From NCBI RefSeq assembly GCF_024105665.1, contig NZ_JAAAMK010000005.1:124001-188000 (forward strand): a stretch of 64,000 nt of DNA. The letters run 5' to 3'. Positions 19,681-28,437 of the stretch are shown here, piece after piece. The notes under the pieces are model-generated. The model searched no databases. It had not been told where the DNA came from and saw nothing but the letters and a program-made list of their open reading frames with translations. A program made the translations under genes and the position numbers. This DNA is from Aliihoeflea aestuarii (GTDB lineage Bacteria; Pseudomonadota; Alphaproteobacteria; Rhizobiales; Rhizobiaceae). The stretch's first letter is position 1; each line of letters starts with the position of its first letter.

Positions 19681-20043
19681 ATGGCCGCAAGCGGAGGACG
19701 TCTGACGACGCATGTGCTCGATACTGCCACCGGCAAGCCGGCGGCGGGTCTGAAGATCGCGCTCTATCGCGTTTCGGGCAATTCGCATCGGAAGGTCAAG
19801 GACGTCGTCACCAACGCGGACGGACGATGCGATGCGCCGCTTCTGGAGGGCAAGGATTTCGCGACCGGGCAGTACGAGCTGATCTTTTTCGCGGGCGACT
19901 ATCTGCGGGCGAGCGGCCAGCAACTGCCCGAACCGGCATTTCTCGATCAGGTGCCGATCCGTTTCGGTATGGCCGAGGACACGCATTACCATGTACCGCT
20001 GCTGATCTCGCCCTATGGCTATTCGACCTACAGGGGGAGTTGA
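19681..20043 (+). CDS. uraH: 5-hydroxyisourate hydrolase
   Basis: A transthyretin-like enzyme that opens 5-hydroxyisourate to OHCU. The 120-residue protein has the N-terminal motif [16 protein letters not shown], the middle segment FFAGDYL, and the diagnostic C-terminal YRGS that separates the enzyme from true transthyretins. The ATG at 19681 was preferred over 19654 because AGGG lies about seven bases upstream and the length then matches the family. It is the first plus-strand purine gene and is followed by a palindromic repeat, then xdhA. Confidence 0.93.
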   Translation: MAASGGRLTTHVLDTATGKPAAGLKIALYRVSGNSHRKVKDVVTNADGRCDAPLLEGKDFATGQYELIFFAGDYLRASGQQLPEPAFLDQVPIRFGMAEDTHYHVPLLISPYGYSTYRGS

Positions 20044-20064
20044 AAACTCATGCTGACGTGTTTC

Positions 20065-20193
20065 CTCTACGTTGCCCCCCTCTGTCCTGCCGGCCATCTC
20101 CCCGGCGAGAGGGGAGATTATGCGCGTCGCCAATGCAGGCCAATCTCCCCCCTCGCGGGGGAGATGTCCGGCAGGACAGAGGGGGGCGTGAAG
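20065..20193. repeat. RIME-like palindromic intergenic repeat, copy 1
   Basis: The arms CCCCCCTCTGTCCTGCCGG and its near-perfect reverse complement (GGCAGGACAGAGGGGGG) enclose a second pair of arms, CATCTCCCC and GGGGGAGATG. The element begins with CTCTACGTTGCC and ends with GCGTGAAG. It lies between uraH and xdhA. Five related copies occur in the window. Confidence 0.85.
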
Positions 20194-20225
20194 GATCGCA
20201 TTCCTAAACTGAATGGAGTCGCGAA

Positions 20226-21689
20226 TTGACCCGTTCACACCTCCACTTCCTACTGAACGGCGAAAACGTCACCCTTTCCGATGTGCGCCCGGACGAAACG
20301 CTCCTCGACTTCCTGCGGCTTCGCCGGTCGCTGAAAGGCACCAAGGAAGGCTGCGCGGAAGGCGATTGCGGGGCCTGCACGGTTCTGGTCGGGCGGCTTT
20401 CGGGCGGCAATCTTGTCTATGAAGGCGTCAATTCCTGCATCCGATTCACCGGGTCGCTCGATGGCTGCCATGTCGTCACGATCGAGCATCTGCGCGGAAC
20501 GGATGGCGGGTTGCATCCGGTGCAGCAGGCGATGGTGGATTTCCATGGCTCGCAATGCGGCTTTTGCACGCCCGGCTTCGTCATGTCACTTTACGGACTG
20601 TGGATGCGCGAGCCGAACCCGGCCGATGCAACCATCGAAAAGGCGCTTCAAGGCAATCTGTGCCGCTGTACGGGCTACGAGGCGATCATGCGCGCGGCCC
20701 GGGCCGTCTCGCATTATGGCGAGGCCGGACGCGATCCGCTTGTGTCCGAGCGAGCCGAAATCATCGCAAGGCTGAAGGCGATGCGCGACGGCAAACGCGT
20801 CGAAATCGGTGCCGGCAAGGAACGTTTTGTCGTGCCGGCGTCACTCGATGATCTTGCGGCGGTCGTCGAAACCGAGCCGAATGCGCGTGTCGTCTCCGGT
20901 TCCACCGATGTGGGGCTGTGGGTCACCAAGCACTTTCGCGATATCTCGCCGGTCGTCTTCATCGGCGGACTGGACGAGCTCAGGCAAGTGAGTGAGGCGG
21001 ATGATGTGATCACCATCGGCGCGGGGGTCAGCTATACCGATGCCTATGCCGCGCTGGCCGGTCGTATCCCGGCGCTGCGGCCGCTGCTCGACCGGATCGG
21101 CGGCGATCAGGTGCGCAATATGGGCACGATCGGCGGCAACATCGCCAACGGTTCGCCCATCGGCGATACGCCGCCGCCGTTGATCGCGCTGGGCGCGGAA
21201 CTCACATTGCGCAAGGGCGATGCGCGCCGGACGATCAAGCTGGAAGACTTTTTCATCGATTACGGCAAGCAGGATCGTGCGGCGGGCGAGTTCGTCGAGG
21301 CGCTCCATGTGCCGGTGCCGGAAGATGGCATGCTGTTCGCGGTCCACAAGATCACGAAGCGGCGTGACGAGGACATCACTGCCGTGCTCGGTGCGTTTCA
21401 TCTGCGGATCGAGGGCGGCAGCGTCGTCTCGGCCCGTATCGCCTATGGCGGGATGGCGGCGATTCCGAAGCGTGCACTTGCGGTCGAAGCCAAGCTGGTC
21501 GGCCAGCCATGGACCGTCGAAACGGTGGAAGCTGCGATGATGGCGTTCGAGAGCGACTACCAGCCAATCTCCGATATGCGTGCCAGCGGTGACTATCGCA
21601 TGATCGTGGCGAGGAACCTCCTGATGCGAGTGTTCCTCGAAAGCGAGGGCGAGACCGCGCACGTCGCCCGATACGAGGTGGCGCGATGA
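20226..21689 (+). CDS. xdhA: Xanthine dehydrogenase small subunit (2Fe-2S/FAD)
   Basis: A 487-residue electron-transfer subunit. The first [2Fe-2S] cluster is bound by KEGCAEGDCGACTVLV with a later cysteine; the second by CGFCTPGFVMSL and NLCRCTGYEA. The FAD domain follows (VVSGSTDVGLWV, IGGNIANGSPIGDTPP), then a CO-dehydrogenase-flavoprotein-like C-terminus. The likely start is TTG at 20226, with TGGAG about eight bases before it. It oxidises hypoxanthine and xanthine to urate together with XdhB, whose molybdenum site donates the electrons. Confidence 0.94.
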   Translation: MTRSHLHFLLNGENVTLSDVRPDETLLDFLRLRRSLKGTKEGCAEGDCGACTVLVGRLSGGNLVYEGVNSCIRFTGSLDGCHVVTIEHLRGTDGGLHPVQQAMVDFHGSQCGFCTPGFVMSLYGLWMREPNPADATIEKALQGNLCRCTGYEAIMRAARAVSHYGEAGRDPLVSERAEIIARLKAMRDGKRVEIGAGKERFVVPASLDDLAAVVETEPNARVVSGSTDVGLWVTKHFRDISPVVFIGGLDELRQVSEADDVITIGAGVSYTDAYAALAGRIPALRPLLDRIGGDQVRNMGTIGGNIANGSPIGDTPPPLIALGAELTLRKGDARRTIKLEDFFIDYGKQDRAAGEFVEALHVPVPEDGMLFAVHKITKRRDEDITAVLGAFHLRIEGGSVVSARIAYGGMAAIPKRALAVEAKLVGQPWTVETVEAAMMAFESDYQPISDMRASGDYRMIVARNLLMRVFLESEGETAHVARYEVAR

Positions 21690-21709
21690 TGGTGTTTGGT
21701 ATGCGTTCG

Positions 21710-21871
21710 CTCTACGTTGCCCTCCTCTGGCCTGCCGGCTTTTGCCCTTCGCTTTCGCTCCGGGCGTTCGTCACTCGAAAAGCCAAATCGTTGGCTTTTT
21801 GCCCGCTACGCGGGCCGCTTCTCACCCCCCTCAAGGGGGAGATGGCCGGCAGGCCAGAGGGGGGCGCGAAG
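21710..21871. repeat. RIME-like palindromic repeat, copy 2 (mosaic variant)
   Basis: The outer arms match the other copies (CTCTACGTTGCCCTCCTCTGG on the left, GGCCAGAGGGGGGCGCGAAG on the right). The left inner arm is replaced by a different module of about 90 bases, including CGTTCGTCACTCGAAAAGCC and a small hairpin (AGCCAAATCGTTGGCT). It lies between xdhA and xdhB. Confidence 0.75.
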
Positions 21872-21897
21872 GAACTCAACCTTTCAAGGCGCGCGCC

Positions 21898-24264
21898 ATG
21901 AACAAACACGCCCAGCCCGACCTTCAGGCCGCCGGGATCAAGGGCGGCGTCGCGAGCGACCAGCGTCACGATTCCGCGCACAAGCATGTCACCGGCTCGG
22001 CGGTCTACATCGATGACTTCCCCGAACCGGCGGGCCTGCTTCATGGCTGTCTCGGGCTCTCCGCCATCGCCAATGGCCGTATCGTGTCGATGGATTTGTC
22101 GGCGGTCCAAGTCGCGTCGGGCGTCGTCGCCGTTCTGACGGCAAGCGACGTTCCGGGCGTCAACGACATTTCGCCGACCGGCCGTCACGACGAGCCGATC
22201 CTTGCCGAAGGCGAGGTGTTGTTTCATGGCCAGCCCGTTTTCGCGGTCATCGCGCAAACGCGCGAGGCGGCGCGGCGCGCGTGCAAGCTGGCGAAGATCG
22301 AATATGAAGAACGACCGTTCGTCACCGATATCGGCGACCTCGACGCGGAAGCTGACAAGCTCGTCACACCGCCATTGACGCTGAAGCGCGGCGACGCCCA
22401 CGAGGCCATCGCTGCCGCGCCGCGTCGTCTCAAGGGGCACATGCGTGTCGGCGGGCAGGATCATTTCTATCTCGAAGGCCACATCGCGCTTGCCATTCCC
22501 GGTGAGGATGACGACGTGACCGTTCATTCCTCGACGCAGCACCCGAGCGAAGTGCAGCACATGGTCGCCCATGCGCTGGGTGTCGCGTCTCATGCGGTGA
22601 CCGTGGAGATTCGCCGCCTGGGCGGCGGCTTCGGCGGCAAGGAAACGCAGTCGAACCAGTTCGCAGCCATCGCCGCCATCGCGGCGAAGAAGCTGAAGCG
22701 CGCGGTGAAAATCCGGCCCGACCGCGACGACGATATGATCGCCACCGGCAAGCGGCATGATTTCATCATCGATTACGAGGTCGGGTTCGACGATGACGGG
22801 CGGATCGCGGGCGTCGATTTTCTCTATGGCGCGCGCTGCGGCTTTTCATCCGACCTGTCAGGCCCGGTGACGGATCGTGCGCTTTTCCACTGCGACAATT
22901 CCTATTTCTACCCGGCGGTGAAGGCACGCTCGGCGCCGTTCTTCACCAACACCGTGTCGAACACCGCCTTTCGCGGTTTCGGCGGGCCGCAGGGCATGAT
23001 GGGAGCCGAGCGCATCATCGACGAGATCGCTTTTGTGCTCGGCAAGGATCCGCTCGAGGTGCGCAAGGCGAATTTCTACGGGACGGGCGATCGGAACGTC
23101 ACGCCCTATCACCAGACGGTCGAGGACAACATCGTTCACCGGATCGTCTCCGAACTGGAAGCGAGTGCCGACTATGCCAAACGCCGCGCCGAGATCGACG
23201 CCTTCAACGGCGAAAGCCGGATCGTCAAACGCGGGCTGGCGCTGACGCCGGTCAAGTTCGGCATCTCGTTTACCGCCACCCATTTCAATCAGGCCGGCGC
23301 GCTGGTCCATGTCTATACGGACGGCTCGGTTCATCTGAACCATGGCGGCACCGAGATGGGGCAGGGGCTCTACGTCAAGGTCGCGCAGGTCGTGGCCGAG
23401 GAGTTCCAGATCGACATCGACCAAGTGAAGATCACGGCGACGACGACGGACAAGGTGCCGAACACCTCGGCGACGGCCGCCTCGTCGGGCTCGGACCTGA
23501 ACGGCATGGCGGCGCAGAACGCCGCGCGCCAGATCAAGGACCGGCTCTGCGATTTCGCCGCCAAGAAATATGGGCTGGAGAAGGATCAGATCATCTTCCT
23601 GCCCAATCGCGTGCGGCTTGGCAATCAGGAAATCCCCTTCGCCGACCTCGTCAAACAGGCCTATATGGCGCGTGTGCAGCTGTCGGCGGCCGGATTCTAC
23701 AAGACGCCGAAAATCCACTGGGACCGCGACAAGGGCGAGGGGCATCCGTTCTATTACTTCGCCTATGGCGCTTCCTGCGCGGAAGTTTCCATCGATACGC
23801 TGACGGGTGAATATCTGGTCGAGCGGGTCGATATCCTGCACGAGACCGGCCGCTCGCTGAACCGGGCCATCGATCTCGGCCAGATCGAGGGGGGCTTCAT
23901 TCAGGGTATGGGTTGGCTGACCACCGAGGAACTGGTGTGGGACGACAAGGGCCGGCTCCGGACCCATGCGCCGTCGACCTACAAGATTCCGCTCGCCTCC
24001 GACCGGCCGAAGATCTTCAACGTGGCGCTTGCCGACTGGGCGGAAGCGGGCGAGCCGACCATCCATCGCTCCAAGGCAGTGGGCGAGCCGCCATTCATGC
24101 TGGCAATGTCGGTCTTCCATGCGCTGTCCGACGCGGTGGCGAGCGTCAGCGACCATAAGGTGTTCCCGGCACTCGACGCGCCGGCGACGCCGGAGCGCGT
24201 GTTGATGGCGGTGGAAAGGGTCAGGAGCACCTTGCCCCAGCGGGCTTCAATCGGCGGATCATAG
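21898..24264 (+). CDS. xdhB: Xanthine dehydrogenase molybdenum-binding large subunit
   Basis: The 788-residue catalytic subunit, which hydroxylates hypoxanthine and xanthine at the molybdopterin site. Family motifs include RLGGGFGGKETQ, TAFRGFGGPQGMMGAE (with the substrate-positioning arginine), GGTEMGQGLYVKVAQ, TSATAASSGSDLNG, and the catalytic glutamate in KAVGEPPFML. The ATG at 21898 follows repeat copy 2; a longer open frame reads through the repeat and is not protein-like. The Shine-Dalgarno (AAGG) is weak. Confidence 0.95.
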   Translation: MNKHAQPDLQAAGIKGGVASDQRHDSAHKHVTGSAVYIDDFPEPAGLLHGCLGLSAIANGRIVSMDLSAVQVASGVVAVLTASDVPGVNDISPTGRHDEPILAEGEVLFHGQPVFAVIAQTREAARRACKLAKIEYEERPFVTDIGDLDAEADKLVTPPLTLKRGDAHEAIAAAPRRLKGHMRVGGQDHFYLEGHIALAIPGEDDDVTVHSSTQHPSEVQHMVAHALGVASHAVTVEIRRLGGGFGGKETQSNQFAAIAAIAAKKLKRAVKIRPDRDDDMIATGKRHDFIIDYEVGFDDDGRIAGVDFLYGARCGFSSDLSGPVTDRALFHCDNSYFYPAVKARSAPFFTNTVSNTAFRGFGGPQGMMGAERIIDEIAFVLGKDPLEVRKANFYGTGDRNVTPYHQTVEDNIVHRIVSELEASADYAKRRAEIDAFNGESRIVKRGLALTPVKFGISFTATHFNQAGALVHVYTDGSVHLNHGGTEMGQGLYVKVAQVVAEEFQIDIDQVKITATTTDKVPNTSATAASSGSDLNGMAAQNAARQIKDRLCDFAAKKYGLEKDQIIFLPNRVRLGNQEIPFADLVKQAYMARVQLSAAGFYKTPKIHWDRDKGEGHPFYYFAYGASCAEVSIDTLTGEYLVERVDILHETGRSLNRAIDLGQIEGGFIQGMGWLTTEELVWDDKGRLRTHAPSTYKIPLASDRPKIFNVALADWAEAGEPTIHRSKAVGEPPFMLAMSVFHALSDAVASVSDHKVFPALDAPATPERVLMAVERVRSTLPQRASIGGS

Positions 24265-24283
24265 GGTTCCCATGCCTGCGTTT

Positions 24284-24440
24284 CTTCGCGCCCCCCTCTG
24301 GCCTGCCGGCCATCTCCCCCGCGAGGGGGGAGATCAGGCTCGTTGTCGGCTTTGCTGCTACGACAGCCGTTTGGTTGGAGCGATAGAGAGATTGATTTCC
24401 CCCCTCGCGGGGGAGATGGCCGGCAGACCAGAAGGGGGCG
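24284..24440. repeat. RIME-like palindromic intergenic repeat, copy 3
   Basis: The same palindrome as copies 1 and 4 in the opposite orientation, beginning CTTCGCGCCCCCCTCTGGCC and ending ACCAGAAGGGGGCG, with inner arms CATCTCCCCCGCGAGGGGGG and GGGGGAGATG. It fills the gap between xdhB and xdhC. Confidence 0.82.
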
Positions 24441-24510
24441 CGGCAGGGCGCGGACCTCGGAGACAAGCCGGCAGATCATACGGCAATGCGAAAAATCGTG
24501 GGCCGCGACG

Positions 24511-25368
24511 ATGAGCCGGCGCGCTGCTTCCCTTCAAGCTTTCCTCGCCGCTTCGCCGAAGGCCGCTGTAGTTGAAATCTGTGCCGCGCGTGGTTCGACA
24601 CCGCGCGATGTCGCGACATGGATGCTGGTCTCGCCCGACGCGATTTTCGGCACGATCGGTGGCGGCCAGCTCGAATTCATGGCGATCGACCGCGCGCGTG
24701 CCCTGATTGCGGAGGGCAGGGCAACGGATCGCATGGATGTGCCGCTCGGCCCCGAAATCGGCCAGTGCTGCGGCGGGCGGGTCGGTATCGACATCGCTTT
24801 TCTCGACGCGGAACTGCGCCGAGCTATGCCCAAGCGCATCGAAGCGGAAGAGCATATGGAGCCGACGGTGCTCGTCTTCGGCGGTGGCCATGTCGGCCTC
24901 GCGTTGGCGCATTCGCTTAATCTCCTGCCACTGCGCACGGTGATCATCGAAACCCGCGCCGATGCGCTGGACGGAATGCCGACCGACGTCGAAACGCGCC
25001 TGACGTCCGTACCCGAGGAAGAGGTGCGCAACGCCCCGCCCGGTTCCGGCTTCGTGGTCCTGACGCATGATCACGCACTCGATTTCCTGATCGTCGCGGA
25101 AGCCCTCGCTCGAACCGATGCCCGCTATGTCGGTATGATCGGCTCGAAAACGAAACGCGTGACCTTCAAGAACTGGTATCTGAAAGAGGCTAGCGGCGCC
25201 GAAGCCGATCTCGAACGGCTCGTCTGCCCGATCGGCGGCAGCGCGCTGAAGGACAAGCGGCCCGAAGTGATCGCAGCGCTTGCGGCGGCGGAGGTGATAC
25301 GAGCGGTACTCCCCGCAGCACCGGTCAAGCCAGCGGGTAGGGTGGTTGGATCGACAGCGCTTACTTGA
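24511..25368 (+). CDS. xdhC: Xanthine dehydrogenase accessory protein XdhC
   Basis: A 285-residue chaperone that loads sulfurated molybdenum cofactor into XdhB. The N-terminal XdhC domain shows VVEICAARGSTPRDVATWM, IGGGQLEF and the cysteine motif GQCCGG. The C-terminal Rossmann domain has VFGGGHVGLALAHSL and VLTHDHALDF. The ATG at 24511 gives a normal family length; the frame is open upstream through repeat copy 3. Its 3' end overlaps the convergent nucleotidyltransferase remnant by eight bases. Confidence 0.92.
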   Translation: MSRRAASLQAFLAASPKAAVVEICAARGSTPRDVATWMLVSPDAIFGTIGGGQLEFMAIDRARALIAEGRATDRMDVPLGPEIGQCCGGRVGIDIAFLDAELRRAMPKRIEAEEHMEPTVLVFGGGHVGLALAHSLNLLPLRTVIIETRADALDGMPTDVETRLTSVPEEEVRNAPPGSGFVVLTHDHALDFLIVAEALARTDARYVGMIGSKTKRVTFKNWYLKEASGAEADLERLVCPIGGSALKDKRPEVIAALAAAEVIRAVLPAAPVKPAGRVVGSTALT

Positions 25369-26130
25369 GATATGCCCACATTGCTTCTTCAAACCGGTCG
25401 GGCCAATTTATGCCCCACAAGGCGGCCAGTCTGCGGGCGCGCGGCAGGTAGGCAGCCGCATAGGCGACATGCGCAGCGATCAATGCCTCCCTTGTCGGTA
25501 CCGGCGGCGGCAGCGAGAACAGAATTTCCTTCTGTTCATCCGTGATCAGCCTGTCCAGATGCAGCGCACCGCCCCTGTGCGGCGCTCCCGTTTCCTCGAT
25601 GAAGAGGTGGACGAGAAGATTGCGCAGATGGAAAATCCCCGTGACGCCGTTGAGATATTCTTCCCTGCCCATGGCAAGTGGCAGAAGTGCGAGAATTCGA
25701 ATGAACTCTTCGAACTGATACTTGACGCTTCGTGGGTCCGGGCCGGTCGGATTCGTGGACGCGGGCAGTGAATCGAAAATCCGGTCGTGATCGAACAGGA
25801 CCTTCAATCCGTCCCGCGTCTGCCTGCCCATCTGGTCGGGCTTTACGATGAAAACGTCCGTTCGCAAACAGTCCTGCGTGATCGCATTTATCAATCCCGG
25901 TCGGACCTGCCGATCGCGCCACATTACGATCGTGCCTGTTCGGTCGACCGCTCTGCGCCAGATTTCAGCAAGTTCGTCGGTAGGACCGTCCGAAGCCACC
26001 ATCAGGAAATCGATGTCGCTATAAATGTCTTCGAGACCCGTGCCGTAGCTGCCGCTCAGGAATAACGCTCGTATGCTGGCTCAGTCTTGAGTTCGTCGGT
26101 GACGGCATCAATTGCGGCGGCGGGTTCCAT
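25361..26130 (-). pseudogene. Frameshifted nucleotidyltransferase (pol-beta fold)
   Basis: An ATG at 26130 with GGAGGA upstream opens a frame reading MEPAAAIDAVTDELKTEP, then stops after about 24 codons. The next frame carries the family core, IRALFLSGSYGTGLEDIYS then DIDFLMVAS, which has the GS and DxD nucleotidyltransferase signature, and continues 213 or more residues to 25361. No start codon precedes that core in its own frame. A missing base near 26079, in the codon after GAG, would join both parts into one protein of about 255 residues. It resembles aminoglycoside- or lincosamide-type nucleotidyltransferases. It may be a real mutation, recent inactivation or an assembly error. Confidence 0.7.
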
Positions 26131-26167
26131 TTCTCCGAATTCCTCCAACGGAAGGGATTGCCTGGAT

Positions 26168-27089
26168 TCAGCCCGGCTTCATGATGTCGCGAATAAGCTT
26201 CTGGCAGCGTTCAGCCATGAAATCGAGCAACAAGCGCACTTTCGGATCCTGAAGTTTCTTGTGCGGATAGACGGCTGCAAGCTGCACCGGTGTCGGTGGG
26301 GTTTGCGGCAGGATGATTTTCAGTCGCCAGTCGCGAATGAAGGGTTCGACCTCGAAGCGCGGCTTCATGATGATGCCATGTCCGGCCAGCGCCCAACTCG
26401 TCAACACGTCGCCGTCATCGGAATCGAAAGGGCCGCGCACGTCGAGCTTTTGCAGACCATCCGGAGTTTGCAGCGTCCAGGTGAATTCGCGCGATCCTGG
26501 AAAGCGTAGGAGCAGGCAATCATGCCGCTCGTCGATGAGGTCCTGGGGCGTCTGCGGCTCGCCGCGTGCCTCCAGATATTGCTGCGAGGCGACCAGCACG
26601 CGCTCGCACTCCATCAGGCCTCGCATGCGCAGGCTGGAATCCTCCAGGACCCCGAGCCGGAAAGCGACGTCGATGCCTTCCTTCATCATGTCGACATTGT
26701 GGTCGGAAAGACGCAGCCGCACTTCGATGTCCGGGTAGCGGTCGTGGAATTCGGGAATACCCGATGCAATGAAGCGACGACCGAGGCCGAGCGGAGCGGT
26801 GACGCGGATCGTGCCGCGCGGCTGGCCGGAGAGCGAAGTGACGGCGGCTTCTGCTTCCGAAACCGCCTCGAGCACTTTCTTCGCCCCGTCGTAGAAAACG
26901 CGGCCATGCTCCGTCGGCATCAATTGACGCGTGGTGCGGTTGAAGAGCCGGACGCCGAGATGCTTTTCCAGTTCCTTGATGCGGTTCGAGGCGACGGCCG
27001 GCGAAATGCGCATGTCGCGCCCGGCCGCCGAGAGATTGCCGAGTTCGACCACGCGAACGAAAACAGAAACATTGTCCAGATATGCCATG
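26168..27089 (-). CDS. LysR family transcriptional regulator
   Basis: A LysR-type regulator of about 306 residues with the N-terminal helix-turn-helix (NLSAAGRDMRISPAVASNRI, then LEKHLGVRLFNRTTRQLMPT) and a periplasmic-binding-like effector domain (GTIRVTAPLGLGRRFI). The start at 27089 (MAYLDNV) fits the family; an ATG at 27136 would add 16 residues. It belongs to the CrgA/DsdC-like branch by appearance. It is divergent from puuD and so may control urate or purine catabolism; the target is inferred. Confidence 0.85.
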
Positions 27090-27225
27090 CGCCCGCCACT
27101 GGTTTGCGTATGCAATGGGCTAGCATTTTCATTCATTTTTTGAAAGTCATCGTGCCGCTCGCCCCTTCCGCATGAATGCGATGTGCGTAAAGTCGGGTCG
27201 GGTTGAATCTGAGGGGAAATAGTCG

Positions 27226-28437
27226 GTGTACGATTTCGCGATCTTCTGGGACTGGTTGTCCTTCGCCGCGCGCTGGCTGCACGTCATCACCGCGATCGCG
27301 TGGATCGGCTCGTCCTTCTATTTCATCGCGCTCGACCTCGGCCTGCGTCGCGGCGGCCAGCTTCCGCCGGGCGTCAATGGCGAGGAATGGCAGGTCCACG
27401 GGGGCGGGTTCTACCACATCCAGAAATACATGGTTGCGCCGCCCAACATGCCGGAGCACCTGATCTGGTTCAAATGGGAGAGCTACGCGACATGGCTGTC
27501 CGGCTTCGCGCTGCTCGCCATCGTCTATTACGCCGGTGCCGACCTGTACCTCATCGATCGCAACGTCCTCGACGTTTCGGCGCCGGTCGCTATCGCGATT
27601 TCGGTCGCGTCGCTAGGGGTCGGCTGGCTGATCTACGATCAGCTTTGCAAGTCTCCGCTCGGCAATAACGACACCGCGCTGATGCTGATCCTCTATGGCG
27701 TGCTCGTCGCAATGGCATGGGGCTATACTCAGCTTTTCACCGGCCGCGCAGCCTTCCTGCATCTGGGCGCGTTCACCGCCACGATCATGTCGGCGAACGT
27801 CTTCCTGATCATCATTCCGAACCAGAAGATCGTGGTCGCGGATCTGAAGGCCGGTCGCGCGCCAGATCCGAAATACGGCAAGATCGCCAAGCAGCGTTCG
27901 ACGCACAACAATTATCTGACGCTGCCCGTCATCTTCCTGATGCTGTCGAACCACTATCCGCTGGCCTACGCCACGCAGTTCAACTGGGTAATCGCGTCGC
28001 TGGTGTTCATCATCGGCGTCCTGATCCGGCATTATTTCAACACGATGCATGCGACCGGCGGCAAGCCGCACTGGACATGGGGCGCGTCGGCGGTGCTCTT
28101 CATCGTCATCATGTGGCTCTCGGCCGTACCCGCCGCGCTGACCGGCGAGCCTCGGGCTTCGCTTCGCGCAGAAACCTTGATGGCGTCCACGCATTTTCCG
28201 GCCGTGCGCGACACGGTGATGGGGCGCTGCGCCATGTGCCATTCAGCGCAGCCGGGTTATGACGGTATCCATTTCGCTCCCAAGGGCGTCCATCTCGACA
28301 CCGATGTCGACATCGCCGAGCACGGCCGCGAAATCTATCTGCAATCGGGCCGCAGCCACGCCATGCCTCCCGGCAATTTGTCCGGCATGACGGATGACGA
28401 ACGCCGGCTGCTGGTCGCCTGGTTCGAGGGGCGGTGA
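27226..28437 (+). CDS. puuD: Urate hydroxylase PuuD (membrane, cytochrome c domain)
   Basis: A 403-residue integral-membrane urate oxidase of the PuuD type, which makes 5-hydroxyisourate without hydrogen peroxide. About eight membrane segments make up the first 300 residues, with histidine/tryptophan-rich loops (ARWLHVITAIAWIGSSFYF, GGGFYHIQKY). The C-terminal domain is a cytochrome c with heme motif RCAMCH near residue 333. The start is GTG at 27226 with AGGGGA upstream. The stop touches the guaD start, indicating coupling. Confidence 0.93.
   Translation: MYDFAIFWDWLSFAARWLHVITAIAWIGSSFYFIALDLGLRRGGQLPPGVNGEEWQVHGGGFYHIQKYMVAPPNMPEHLIWFKWESYATWLSGFALLAIVYYAGADLYLIDRNVLDVSAPVAIAISVASLGVGWLIYDQLCKSPLGNNDTALMLILYGVLVAMAWGYTQLFTGRAAFLHLGAFTATIMSANVFLIIIPNQKIVVADLKAGRAPDPKYGKIAKQRSTHNNYLTLPVIFLMLSNHYPLAYATQFNWVIASLVFIIGVLIRHYFNTMHATGGKPHWTWGASAVLFIVIMWLSAVPAALTGEPRASLRAETLMASTHFPAVRDTVMGRCAMCHSAQPGYDGIHFAPKGVHLDTDVDIAEHGREIYLQSGRSHAMPPGNLSGMTDDERRLLVAWFEGR

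Noticed and set aside
21742-21897. Longer start for xdhB through the repeat
   Set aside because: The extra 52 codons translate repeat copy 2 and are not protein-like. The family start fits ATG 21898.
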